This document shows, one piece after another, positions 1-7,101 of a stretch of DNA of 32,825 bases. The notes beneath the pieces are model-generated. The model ran no database searches. It was not told the DNA's origin and worked only from the letters and a program-made list of their open reading frames with translations. The DNA comes from Bacteroidota bacterium. GTDB taxonomy: Bacteria; Bacteroidota; Bacteroidia; Chitinophagales; Saprospiraceae. Position numbers and translations under genes: made by a program. How positions within the stretch are numbered: the stretch's first letter is position 1; every line of letters begins with the position of its first letter. The DNA lies in assembly GCA_018222965.1 (NCBI GenBank), contig JAAEZH010000016.1:1-32825 (forward strand), written 5' to 3'.

Positions 1-186
1 CGCCGGAACAGACTACCTGATGCCTAAAGTCTCTTTGTGTTGCACACCATTTTTTATGCTCTTTGATTTCTGGCTCAGACACTACCCAGTTTTTAACGCA
101 TTTTGACTCACTGCTCACTAAATAAAATAAGGCCAGATAAAATGCCCAATGATTGACCCTAAGTAATTAGGCCAATACACCTAAGA

Positions 187-228
187 ATTGATAATTCAGC
201 ATTCAGCATTAACAATTCCCAATCACCC
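187..228. repeat. Degenerate heptad tandem repeat (ATTnnnn)
   Basis: Reading in sevens from 187 gives ATTGATA, ATTCAGC, ATTCAGC, ATTAACA, ATTCCCA, ATCACCC. Two units are identical and five start with ATT. It resembles short tandemly repeated heptamers known from intergenic DNA of some bacteria; function unknown. Confidence 0.5.
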
Positions 229-327
229 CACCCCTTCTCCCTTTCTCTGCGTGAGATATTATTGGTTCCGAAGGAAGTGAAACGGTGTATTGGTGTTTAA
301 TTAAAAATTAATAAATAAAAACTAAGA

Positions 328-348
328 ATTCCTCTCTCCTCTCTCCTC
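328..348. repeat. Heptad tandem repeat (TCTCCTC)
   Basis: In sevens the sequence reads ATTCCTC, TCTCCTC, TCTCCTC. The preceding bases ACTAAGA repeat the CTAAGAATT entry word seen at the first heptad array. The last unit ends 14 bases before the TTG of the ABC operon promoter. Confidence 0.45.
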
Positions 349-361
349 TTTTCAAAAAAAC

Positions 362-392
362 TTGCATTGTAAATCTTTTTGTCCTACTTTTA
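362..392 (+). promoter_or_regulatory. Bacteroidota-type promoter of the GntR-ABC operon
   Basis: TTG (362-364) is followed after 20 bases by TACTTTTA (385-392), which fits the Bacteroidota TTG / TAnnTTTG pattern with one mismatch in the last base. Transcription would start inside or just after the palindrome at 396-415, so a repressor bound there would block it. Confidence 0.45.
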
Positions 393-395
393 TAC

Positions 396-415
396 TGTAC
401 TAGTCAAGTAGTACA
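396..415. promoter_or_regulatory. Perfect inverted repeat, probable YtrA/GntR operator
   Basis: TGTACTA-N6-TAGTACA is a perfect 7-base inverted repeat with a 6-base spacer, 17 bases before the ABC ATPase start codon. GntR regulators of the YtrA subfamily bind GTnTA..TAnAC-type palindromes in front of their own ABC operons. A YtrA-like gntR gene lies third in this operon, so autoregulation is the natural reading. The repeat is seen; the binding is inferred. Confidence 0.75.
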
Positions 416-432
416 CTAAAACAGAAGACAAA

Positions 433-1275
433 ATGATACATCTTGACCAATTGCATTATCACTACAAAAAGAGTAAAGCACTTTTTAGTGATTTAAATCT
501 TTACATCGAACCCGGCCACATATACGGCTTGCTGGGAAGAAACGGGGCCGGCAAGACTACCCTGCTCCGATTGATTGGGGGCTTATTGTTTCCGAAATCC
601 GGTACTTGTGAAGTTGGATCGTGGATTCCCTCCGACAGACATCCCGACTTTTTGTCGGACATTTTTTTCATGCCGGAGGAAATTTATGTCCCCAATCTCC
701 GAGTGGAGCAATTTGTGCAGAATTACGCTCCTTTTTATCCTCGTTTTGACCGATCTCAGTTTGATCGTTTCATTGGCACTTTTGGGATACAGACCGATCA
801 AAACATGCGTAAGCTAAGTTACGGGCAAAAGAAAAAAGTCATGCTTGGATTTGGTCTGGCAACCAGGGCTTCCGTATTGATTCTGGATGAACCGACAAAC
901 GGCCTGGACATTCCTTCAAAGGCACAGTTTCGGCAGTTACTAGCTGAAAGCATCAACGAGGATCGGATCATCATCCTTTCCACCCACCAGGTGCGCGATG
1001 TCTCTACCCTTATTGAAGAAGTAATCCTGTTGGACGAAGGACGCATACTGTTTCATCAGTCACTAGCCGGCGTAAGCGAGAAACTCAGTTTCCGAATTCA
1101 TCAACGCGAACCGGAGACCGCTCAGGTACTATATGCAGAACGGATTCCAGGAGGATATATGGCCGTTGAGCCCCGACAAGCCGGAGCCTATGACGACACA
1201 GACATCGATCTGGAAATCCTGTTTAATGCGCTTATCACTGACAACGGCACCATCACCCAACTATTCAAATCCTAA
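433..1275 (+). CDS. ABC transporter ATP-binding protein (YtrB-like)
   Basis: This 280-aa protein is the ATPase subunit of an ABC exporter-type system. Walker A (GRNGAGKTT, about residues 35-43), signature LSYGQ (128-132), Walker B VLILDEP (148-154) and the H-loop His (185) are all present. The Q-loop region reads FFMPEE instead of having an obvious Gln, as in other members of this small YtrB-like type. The C-terminal about 70 residues lie outside the core and have no clear motif. The gene is first in an operon: its stop lies 3 bases before the permease start. The ATG follows the operator palindrome. Transport substrate is unknown; in Firmicutes the relatives respond to cell-envelope stress, which is family knowledge and not shown here. 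Confidence 0.9.
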   Translation: MIHLDQLHYHYKKSKALFSDLNLYIEPGHIYGLLGRNGAGKTTLLRLIGGLLFPKSGTCEVGSWIPSDRHPDFLSDIFFMPEEIYVPNLRVEQFVQNYAPFYPRFDRSQFDRFIGTFGIQTDQNMRKLSYGQKKKVMLGFGLATRASVLILDEPTNGLDIPSKAQFRQLLAESINEDRIIILSTHQVRDVSTLIEEVILLDEGRILFHQSLAGVSEKLSFRIHQREPETAQVLYAERIPGGYMAVEPRQAGAYDDTDIDLEILFNALITDNGTITQLFKS

Positions 1276-1278
1276 AAA

Positions 1279-2037
1279 ATGAACCAGCTCATTTTAAATC
1301 CGACACGCCTGTTTAGGCTGATCTCAAACAACCTGAACTTTTCTTCGCGAACCAGTTTATTGCTGCTGGGGTTTGCCCTCGGTTTCAATCTATTAATAGC
1401 CTGGGCAACCTCTCTGGACAATGATCCGGACCCTGAATATCATATGATTTGGTTTGGCCTGAATCTGTTGATTGGCGGATTTCTTTTCTCAAGCTATGCT
1501 TTTAATAATATGTCTACCGATGCTGGAAAGCAATTTTATCTGAGTCTGCCTGCTTCCAATTTGGAGAAGTTCCTCAGTAAATACCTCATTACAGCTATAC
1601 TCTTCCCATTAGTTTTATGGCTCAGTTACTGGCTGTTTTCCAGGGTAGCAGACACCCTCTTTTTCGAACGTAAAGGATTGGAAATGCTGTCCTTTGAACT
1701 CTTCGGATATACCACCTGGCTGGTGATCAAAATTTACTTTGTACTACAGGGAATTTTCCTGCTTGGCTCTATCGTATTTATAAAGCTGGCAATCGTTAAA
1801 ATATCGCTCGCCACTTCCCTCTATTTAGGCTCTATTGCAGGAATAGCATGCCTCTTTGCTTTGATGCTTTTTGGTCAAAACGTATTTACGGAAGGACCAC
1901 CTTTTGAGCCGGGAGAAGGCTTTAAAACCTTTCTGGAAACTGATTTTGTCACCATTGTTAAGGTGCTTTTCTGGGGAATACTCCCCGCATTGACAGTCGT
2001 ATTGGCCTTTCTCAAGTTGAAAGAAAAAGAAGTGTAA
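1279..2037 (+). CDS. ABC transporter permease-like membrane protein
   Basis: The 252-aa protein is strongly hydrophobic, with about five or six likely membrane spans (near residues 23-45, 55-75, 105-125, 140-170, 175-200 and 225-245). It is too divergent to assign to a named permease family by eye. Its place between an ABC ATPase (3-base gap) and a GntR regulator (1-base gap) makes it the membrane partner of the ATPase. A single permease gene suggests a homodimer, or a second subunit encoded elsewhere. Confidence 0.8.
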   Translation: MNQLILNPTRLFRLISNNLNFSSRTSLLLLGFALGFNLLIAWATSLDNDPDPEYHMIWFGLNLLIGGFLFSSYAFNNMSTDAGKQFYLSLPASNLEKFLSKYLITAILFPLVLWLSYWLFSRVADTLFFERKGLEMLSFELFGYTTWLVIKIYFVLQGIFLLGSIVFIKLAIVKISLATSLYLGSIAGIACLFALMLFGQNVFTEGPPFEPGEGFKTFLETDFVTIVKVLFWGILPALTVVLAFLKLKEKEV

Positions 2038-2038
2038 G

Positions 2039-2398
2039 ATGGATTTCAAACAACCCAAAGCAATATATATCCAGATCGCTGATTATTTGCTGGACAATAT
2101 TCTGTCTGGCCAAATCAAGCCTGGAGATAAGATATCCTCTGTTCGGGAACTGGCAAGCGAGGTACAGGTCAACCCAAATACGGTAGTCCGAACTTTCAGC
2201 TTTCTGCAGGACAAAGAAATTATTTACAACCAGCGGGGAATTGGGTATTTCGTCACAGACGATGGCCTGTCAAAAACCCGTGCATTGCGCAAGGAACGAT
2301 TTTTCGAGCAATTTCTGCCGGATGTTTTCAAGAGCATGGATCTTCTTGAAATAAGTATGGATGAAGTTGTAGTACGCTACAAAAATAGCATCGCATGA
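2039..2398 (+). CDS. GntR-family transcriptional regulator, YtrA subfamily
   Basis: The 119-aa protein has an N-terminal winged helix-turn-helix (about residues 8-75: IADYLLDNILSGQIKPGDKI, then SVRELASEVQVNPNTVVRTF). Only a short helical tail of about 40 residues follows, instead of the large ligand domain of most GntR proteins; this architecture is typical of the YtrA subfamily. The start lies 1 base after the permease stop. The likely target is the palindrome at 396-415, making this an autoregulated operon. The stop codon overlaps the start of a 22-codon ORF (ATGA). Confidence 0.88.
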   Translation: MDFKQPKAIYIQIADYLLDNILSGQIKPGDKISSVRELASEVQVNPNTVVRTFSFLQDKEIIYNQRGIGYFVTDDGLSKTRALRKERFFEQFLPDVFKSMDLLEISMDEVVVRYKNSIA

Positions 2399-2463
2399 TA
2401 ATGATTCAATCAATTCTCACTGTACTAATCAAATTCGTTTTACTGGGCTGGTGGCTCAATTAA
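2395..2463 (+). CDS. Small hydrophobic ORF (22 aa), translationally coupled
   Basis: The ATG overlaps the gntR stop codon (ATGA), a classic coupling signal. The 22 residues (MIMIQSILTVLIKFVLLGWW plus LN) form one possible membrane span. No homologue is recognised. It could be a real membrane microprotein of the ABC operon or a chance ORF; the coupling and composition argue mildly for real. Confidence 0.4.
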   Translation: MIMIQSILTVLIKFVLLGWWLN

Positions 2464-2496
2464 AGAAGCGCTACTTTCCTTAAAAAAACATTTAGC

Positions 2497-2604
2497 ATGA
2501 AACTCAGCAATAAAATTCTTCTCATTACCTGGATCGTATTAGTTGTAGCCGTTTGCAGTATCATAATTGCAGCCAGAGTTACAGTAACTTCAGTACCCGG
2601 CTAA
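2497..2604 (+). CDS. Small single-span membrane protein (35 aa), end of ABC operon
   Basis: The ORF begins MKLSNKILLITWIVLVVAVC, with a charged start and a single strong membrane span, and ends in a short polar tail. The start resembles longer Bacteroidota proteins (MKLSNK...) that, as I recall, often follow GntR-ABC genes next to GIN/DUF2807-type proteins. If so, this copy is either a miniature version or a truncated remnant. It lies 33 bases after the 22-aa ORF, in the same direction. Confidence 0.45.
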   Translation: MKLSNKILLITWIVLVVAVCSIIIAARVTVTSVPG

Positions 2605-2663
2605 TTTTATACTTGTTTACACTTTTTGGATTTCTCATAAAGGTTTTCGGAGGCTATAGCAGA

Positions 2664-2671
2664 TACATTTG
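2664..2671 (+). promoter_or_regulatory. Putative -7 element for the serine hydrolase gene
   Basis: TACATTTG matches TAnnTTTG exactly and lies 27 bases before the ATG at 2699. No well-spaced -33 TTTG is visible, so this is tentative. Confidence 0.35.
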
Positions 2672-2698
2672 TGCTATCAATAATCCTAAACTAAAATC

Positions 2699-3835
2699 AT
2701 GAAAATCCAGAAAGCATTTTTGCTCTTGTTCGTCACCCCACTATTTTTCAGCACTTCCTGTGATAAACCCGTAATAAAAAACAAAGAAATTCATTTTGAT
2801 GAATTCGCCGCTCAACTGGAGGAAAGCTTCGGACCTGCCTGCGTGGGATTCCAATATGCCATTGCACATAAAGGCCAACTAAAGGAAGAAAATGCCATTG
2901 GTAAAGCCATATTGGCTATTGACGGCGATGAAACGGATTACAACCTGGTTCATCGCAAATCAGTACACAGTATGACAAAAACCATTACAGCTGCCGGTAT
3001 GATGAAGGCGCTCAATTCCAATAACATCAGCCTGGATGCATCCATCGCTCCTTACCTGCCAGACCGCTGGGAATTGGTTCCTGAAGTTGACAATATTACT
3101 TTTCGGGAAATCCTTCAACACAAAAGTGGCTTGCGCGGAACCAAGGATACCTACGAAAGCATGCGCACCTATATGGAAACCGGTGGCTTCGAAGCCAAAA
3201 ATGTCTCTGTAAGTGCCGGGTACGCCAACGTAAACTACACCCTCATGCGCCTGTTGATCCCCATGGTAAACCCGATAGTAAATGACGCCCTCAATACCAC
3301 TTTGAATGAAGATGGTGCCGAAGCATTCGATTATCAGGCTGCCCAGGGATACATCGCCTATATTCGTAATACCGTTCTTATTCCTGCCGGCATAGATGAA
3401 GAAGTTGGTCCTTATATCTGGGACGGCAACGAAGAAGATGCTACCCGAAATTACAATTTTGCCAACCAGAGCCTGACTGGTTATACCCACCCGGACGGAA
3501 CACTGATCACCGGTGCTGGTGCCTGGTATATGAATGCCAATGATTATTCTGCCTTCCTCGCTTTTTTACTGCATGGCGAGTTGGATGGCATCGATCATCA
3601 AACTATGATCGACAATGACCTGGGAATGTTTACAACGACCTATGGATCCCTGGAAACGATTGATCACAACGGGGCTTTTACCGATGCAAGCGGACGCGGC
3701 GGACGTGCACAATGGATTCATATTCCCACGTCGGATGTTACAGTTGTTGTCCAAATAAATTCGGCCAATAACGGCTTTACCGTTGGAGAGATGAAGACCA
3801 TGATTCTCGACGCTTACCTCGATTCTTATTACTAA
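2699..3835 (+). CDS. Serine hydrolase lipoprotein (class C beta-lactamase fold)
   Basis: The 378-aa protein starts with a lipoprotein signal (lipobox around STSC, Cys21), so it is expected to be lipid-anchored in the envelope. It has the penicillin-binding/class C beta-lactamase motifs: SxxK as SMTK (residues 91-94), a YxN motif as YAN (175-177), and a late HNG plus GRGGR stretch where HxG/KTG-type motifs usually stand. Such proteins include esterases, D-aminopeptidases and peptidases, and true beta-lactamase activity is not implied. Length fits the family. The stop overlaps the end of kdsB on the other strand by 4 bases, so the two genes converge with no spacer. Confidence 0.82.
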   Translation: MKIQKAFLLLFVTPLFFSTSCDKPVIKNKEIHFDEFAAQLEESFGPACVGFQYAIAHKGQLKEENAIGKAILAIDGDETDYNLVHRKSVHSMTKTITAAGMMKALNSNNISLDASIAPYLPDRWELVPEVDNITFREILQHKSGLRGTKDTYESMRTYMETGGFEAKNVSVSAGYANVNYTLMRLLIPMVNPIVNDALNTTLNEDGAEAFDYQAAQGYIAYIRNTVLIPAGIDEEVGPYIWDGNEEDATRNYNFANQSLTGYTHPDGTLITGAGAWYMNANDYSAFLAFLLHGELDGIDHQTMIDNDLGMFTTTYGSLETIDHNGAFTDASGRGGRAQWIHIPTSDVTVVVQINSANNGFTVGEMKTMILDAYLDSYY

Positions 3836-4581
3836 TGAGCGCTCAGTATTTGGCGAGCGCGTTGCAGATCTTCCGGTGTGTCAATCCCAAAACCGGGTTC
3901 ATCAACTACGATTGTCTGAATACTATACCCATTTGATAACCAGCGAAGCTGCTCCAGAGATTCGGCTATTTCCAGTCGGCTTTGGGGCAGCTTTACTATT
4001 TCTTGTAGTGCCTTTCGGCGAAAGCCATAAACACCGATATGCTGAAAAAAGGTGTGTTGCTCCAACCACTGTTCTTTCCCAACTCCCCTGATAAATGGAA
4101 TAGCCTGCCGACTGAAATAAAGCGCCTTTCCTGTTTGATCCGGAAGGGCTTTCACAGTATTGGGATCAAATAGCCTTTCCCGATCTGTAATGGTACAAAC
4201 AAGCGTGCCAATAGGAATATCCTTATTTGCCGCCAGAGCCAACACCAGTTTATCCAGATTTTCCGGATCAATAAAGGGCTCGTCTCCCTGGATATTAACC
4301 ACAATATCTGCATCCGAATGACTTAATTCCAGGGCCTCTGCAATCCGGTCCGTTCCTGAAGGATGATCGACAGAAGTCATGACGGCATTTCCGCCAAATG
4401 CCAATACGGCATCTTTAATTCGTTGGTCGTCTGTGGCAACTAAGACCTCATTAATTTCGTTTGCTTTTTGAACCTGATTGTATACCCGCTGAATGAGCGT
4501 TTGCTCTCCCAACATAGCCAAAGGTTTTCCGGGCAGGCGATTAGATGCATAACGGGCAGGGATGATCCCAATACTTTTCAT
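3832..4581 (-). CDS. kdsB: 3-deoxy-manno-octulosonate cytidylyltransferase
   Basis: KdsB makes CMP-Kdo from CTP and Kdo, the activated sugar for the LPS inner core, in the cytoplasm. The 249-aa length is typical. The nucleotide-binding start IIPARYASNRLPGKPL (residues 6-21), the VNIQGDEPFI motif (about 95-104) and the late GIDTPEDLQRAR motif are all present. The gene is divergent from the LysM gene with only 27 bases between start codons, and it carries one copy of the CCTTTCGGCGAA repeat, here translated as GFRRKA. Confidence 0.95.
   Translation of the reverse strand: MKSIGIIPARYASNRLPGKPLAMLGEQTLIQRVYNQVQKANEINEVLVATDDQRIKDAVLAFGGNAVMTSVDHPSGTDRIAEALELSHSDADIVVNIQGDEPFIDPENLDKLVLALAANKDIPIGTLVCTITDRERLFDPNTVKALPDQTGKALYFSRQAIPFIRGVGKEQWLEQHTFFQHIGVYGFRRKALQEIVKLPQSRLEIAESLEQLRWLSNGYSIQTIVVDEPGFGIDTPEDLQRARQILSAH
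4010..4026. repeat. Iterated near-palindrome, copy 1 (in kdsB)
   Basis: GCCTTTCGGCGAAAGCC. It encodes G-F-R-R-K-A on the minus strand. The 17-base form is identical to the two copies at 16561-16577 and 16615-16631. Confidence 0.75.
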
Positions 4582-4588
4582 AATTTTG
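4581..4588 (+). promoter_or_regulatory. -7 element for the LysM gene
   Basis: TAATTTTG is an exact TAnnTTTG match placed 20 bases before the ATG at 4609. It supports that start over the longer open frame running back to 4468 inside kdsB. No good -33 box is seen. Confidence 0.45.
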
Positions 4589-4608
4589 CGGCAAATGGAC
4601 GTGATTGT

Positions 4609-5460
4609 ATGCGCAGATTGCTAGTACTATCTTATTTACTTTTTCTGATACCCCAAGCCAAAGCCACTGGCGACAGCCTGAACTATCTTACCCTCAAAGA
4701 TACCATATTTATCAGCCTTGGAGCACAGGGAGAAAAGATGTTTGAACATCGACTGGCTCCTAAACAGACCCTTTTTTCCCTGGCATCCTTTTATGGTATG
4801 AGCCTGAACGACTTGTATTTATACAATCCGGGATTGAGAGAATCGGGCGTAAAAGTCGATCAGCCCGTACGGGTACCCATCCCCAACAGGGCTATTATTC
4901 GTTATAAAACAGAGACCGTTTCAAGTAAAACACACATTCCTGTGTGCTATGTAGTTCGGAAAGGAGATACAATGTATCGAATCTCCAAGCAATATTTTCG
5001 GATGCCTATGGATACCATTCGGCAACGAAATGGATTGCCGGATAATAATTTAAAAATTGGGCAGGAGTTACAGATTGGCTGGATGAGCGTTTTGGGTATT
5101 CCAGATACCCTGCGTATGATTCAGGGCGGACCACTGTGGGAACGAAGCTATGAGCTCGGAAAAACTTTCCACGGCCATTCAGACGGTAAAATGGAAGTGA
5201 CCCAGCGGGGCGTTGCCACCTGGCAAAAAGATCGGGAATTTCAAGGACAGGAATTATACATATTGCATCGGAATGCACCCATAAATTCTATTCTTGAATT
5301 GACAAATCCAATGAGTCGGCGCACGGTTTATGTCCAGGTTATCGGTCGGATACCTCCACTTTTTGATGCCAGCATACTGGCTGTCGTAACACCAACTGTA
5401 GCGGATATGGTCGGGGTAATAGATCCGCGTTTCTTTGTGCATATGCGCTACTTCAAATAA
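4609..5460 (+). CDS. LysM-domain protein with C-terminal RlpA-like barrel
   Basis: With the ATG at 4609 the 283-aa protein begins with a signal peptide (MRRLLVLSYLLFLIPQAKAT). Two LysM modules follow: a divergent one (about residues 45-90, ending QPVRVPIP) and a clear one (about 110-155, VRKGDTMYRISKQYF to IGQELQIGW). The last about 100 residues (RGVATWQ, then YILHRNAPINSILELTNP, then VYVQVIGRIPP) match the double-psi beta-barrel pattern of RlpA-type proteins. Expected role: binding or cleaving peptidoglycan in the periplasm. Whether the barrel keeps lytic activity cannot be judged by eye. The open frame continues back to 4468, but this overlaps kdsB and lacks a signal peptide. Confidence 0.82.
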   Translation: MRRLLVLSYLLFLIPQAKATGDSLNYLTLKDTIFISLGAQGEKMFEHRLAPKQTLFSLASFYGMSLNDLYLYNPGLRESGVKVDQPVRVPIPNRAIIRYKTETVSSKTHIPVCYVVRKGDTMYRISKQYFRMPMDTIRQRNGLPDNNLKIGQELQIGWMSVLGIPDTLRMIQGGPLWERSYELGKTFHGHSDGKMEVTQRGVATWQKDREFQGQELYILHRNAPINSILELTNPMSRRTVYVQVIGRIPPLFDASILAVVTPTVADMVGVIDPRFFVHMRYFK

Positions 5461-5521
5461 CAATTGATCAAACAAAACCATAAACAATAGATTGCAAAAC
5501 GCAATCCATAAAAATCATCGA

Positions 5522-6880
5522 ATGGATTATTGTGAAAATATATTAAAGACCATCGGCAACACACCAATGGTTAAATTGCATAAAGTGGTTGCAGGTGTAC
5601 CTGCAACGGTTTTAATGAAAGTCGAGACCTTTAATCCGGGGCATTCGATCAAAGACCGCATGGCACTTAAAATGCTGGAAGATGCCGAAGCAAGAGGCGA
5701 TATAAAGCCCGGAGGCACCATTATCGAATGTACTTCCGGAAATACAGGCATGGGACTGGCTATTGCTGCATGTGTAAAAGGATACCGTTGCATTTTCACC
5801 ACCAACGACAAACAATCAAAGGAGAAGATGGATCTCCTGCGAGCGCTGGGTGGTGAAGTAATTGTTTGTCCGACTAATGTAGAGCCTGATGATCCTAAAT
5901 CCTATTACTCGGTAGCCGAAAGACTAAGCAAAAGCATCCCAAATTCTTACTGGTGCAATCAATACGATAACCTGTCCAATCGCCAGGCACATTACGAATC
6001 TACCGGTCCTGAGATATGGAAACAGACCGACGGAAAGATCACCCACATGATTGTAGGTGTAGGTACCGGAGGAACGATCTCCGGAACCGGAAAATACCTC
6101 AAAGAACAAAACCCTGATGTAAAGATTTGGGGAATTGACACTTATGGATCGGTTTTCAAGAAATACCACGAAACCGGCGAATTTGACGAAAAAGAAATTT
6201 ACCCCTACATCACCGAAGGCATTGGCGAAGATATTCTTCCAAAGAATGTAGACTTTGACGTAATTGACCACTTCGAAAAAGTAACTGATAAAGACGGAGC
6301 TGTAATGGCACGCCGCCTCGCCCGTGAGGAAGGCATTTTGCTGGGATACTCTGCCGGTTCGGCTGTCGCCGGATTGTTACAAATGAAAGACCAACTCACC
6401 AAAGATGATGTGGTGGTCGTTGTCATCCATGATCACGGAAGCCGGTATGTAGGCAAAATCTACAACGACGACTGGATGCGTGAGCGCGGCTTCCTGGAAT
6501 CTGAAATGCTGGTAAAGGAAATCATTGCCCACAAGCAGGACAAGAAATTCATTTCTGTTGGACCTGATCAAACCGTACGGGAAGCTTTCCAATTAATGAA
6601 AGATAATGACATCAGTCAGCTCCCCGTATTCAAGGAAGACGAACCGGTAGGTGCTATCACCGAAAGTGCCGTCCTCTCCTACCTGCTGGAAAACCCAATG
6701 AGTAATTCGGAGAAATCCGTATCTGAGGTCATGAGTGAATCCTTTCCGGTAGTGGAGTCGAACCTGCCTTACACTGAGCTTAGTAAATTCCTAAGCCGGA
6801 AAGTGAATGCGGTATTGGTAAAGGATCAAACGGGTCAATATCATATTTTGACGCATTATGATATAGTGCAGGTATTGTAA
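5522..6880 (+). CDS. PLP-dependent cysteine/cystathionine beta-synthase with CBS pair
   Basis: This 452-aa fold-type II PLP enzyme joins serine (or an acetylated serine) with homocysteine or sulfide. PLP Lys44 lies in HSIKDR, the phosphate loop TSGNTG is at residues 71-76, and GTGGT follows at 182-186. The C-terminal about 120 residues hold two CBS motifs (from ISVGPDQTVREAF to the end), a likely regulatory nucleotide-binding module. There is no N-terminal haem domain of animal CBS. The segment QYDNLSNRQAHYESTGPEIW is typical of bacterial cystathionine beta-synthases, so I favour that over CysK. The frame allows an earlier ATG at 5492, adding ten poorly conserved residues; I chose 5522 because the family normally starts just before the NIL-TIGNTP motif. 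Confidence 0.88.
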   Translation: MDYCENILKTIGNTPMVKLHKVVAGVPATVLMKVETFNPGHSIKDRMALKMLEDAEARGDIKPGGTIIECTSGNTGMGLAIAACVKGYRCIFTTNDKQSKEKMDLLRALGGEVIVCPTNVEPDDPKSYYSVAERLSKSIPNSYWCNQYDNLSNRQAHYESTGPEIWKQTDGKITHMIVGVGTGGTISGTGKYLKEQNPDVKIWGIDTYGSVFKKYHETGEFDEKEIYPYITEGIGEDILPKNVDFDVIDHFEKVTDKDGAVMARRLAREEGILLGYSAGSAVAGLLQMKDQLTKDDVVVVVIHDHGSRYVGKIYNDDWMRERGFLESEMLVKEIIAHKQDKKFISVGPDQTVREAFQLMKDNDISQLPVFKEDEPVGAITESAVLSYLLENPMSNSEKSVSEVMSESFPVVESNLPYTELSKFLSRKVNAVLVKDQTGQYHILTHYDIVQVL

Positions 6881-6890
6881 ATATTGGGGG

Positions 6891-7100
6891 TGAGTTTGGT
6901 TGAGGTCGGCTTCTCGCTTTGCTCGAAAGCCTCCGGTTGAGTTATCCGCCTTCAGCGGATGTTGGGTTGAGTTTGGGGAAAAATATCTCCATGTAAGTTC
7001 TTTAAAAAGAACCTGTTAAACCGCTGGCCGAAGGAAAGCGGCTCAACCAAGCTCAACCTACCGTCGAGCTGAGCGAGACGACTCAACCAAACTCAACCTA
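6891..7100. repeat. Hairpin-rich inverted-repeat region between convergent genes
   Basis: This 210-base stretch between two convergent genes has TTGAG-type words on the left (6891-6904, 6936-6941, 6965-6976) and their complements CTCAACCAAGCTCAACCTA and CTCAACCAAACTCAACCTA on the right (7042-7060, 7082-7100). Four small hairpins sit between the tags: GGCTTCTCG..CGAAAGCC (6908-6931), ATCCGCCTTCAGCGGAT (6944-6960), CCGCT..AGCGG (7021-7041) and CGTC..GACG (7062-7080). At the centre is GTTCTTTAAAAAGAAC (6997-7012). It may end transcription from both sides or be an intergenic mobile-repeat remnant. Confidence 0.6.
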
Positions 7101-7101
7101 A

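Larger units (their letters stand above)
1..432. other. Gene-free upstream region with heptad repeats and promoter
   Basis: I see no convincing coding frame here. The stretch is AT-rich and holds two clusters of 7-base tandem units (187-228 and 328-348), each preceded by the same word CTAAGAATT (181-189 and 322-330). The last 75 bases hold the promoter and operator of the downstream ABC operon. The first about 180 bases show nothing I can name. Confidence 0.6.

Noticed and set aside
2699-3835. Beta-lactamase resistance gene
   Set aside because: SxxK and YxN motifs only show the wide serine-hydrolase fold; the lipoprotein anchor and divergent sequence do not support an antibiotic-resistance call.
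4468-4608. N-terminal extension of the LysM protein
   Set aside because: It overlaps kdsB, lacks a signal peptide and lies upstream of the -7 element at 4581; the start at 4609 explains everything.
6891-7100. CRISPR array
   Set aside because: Repeats are short, occur in both orientations and have unequal spacers containing hairpins; no cas genes are nearby.
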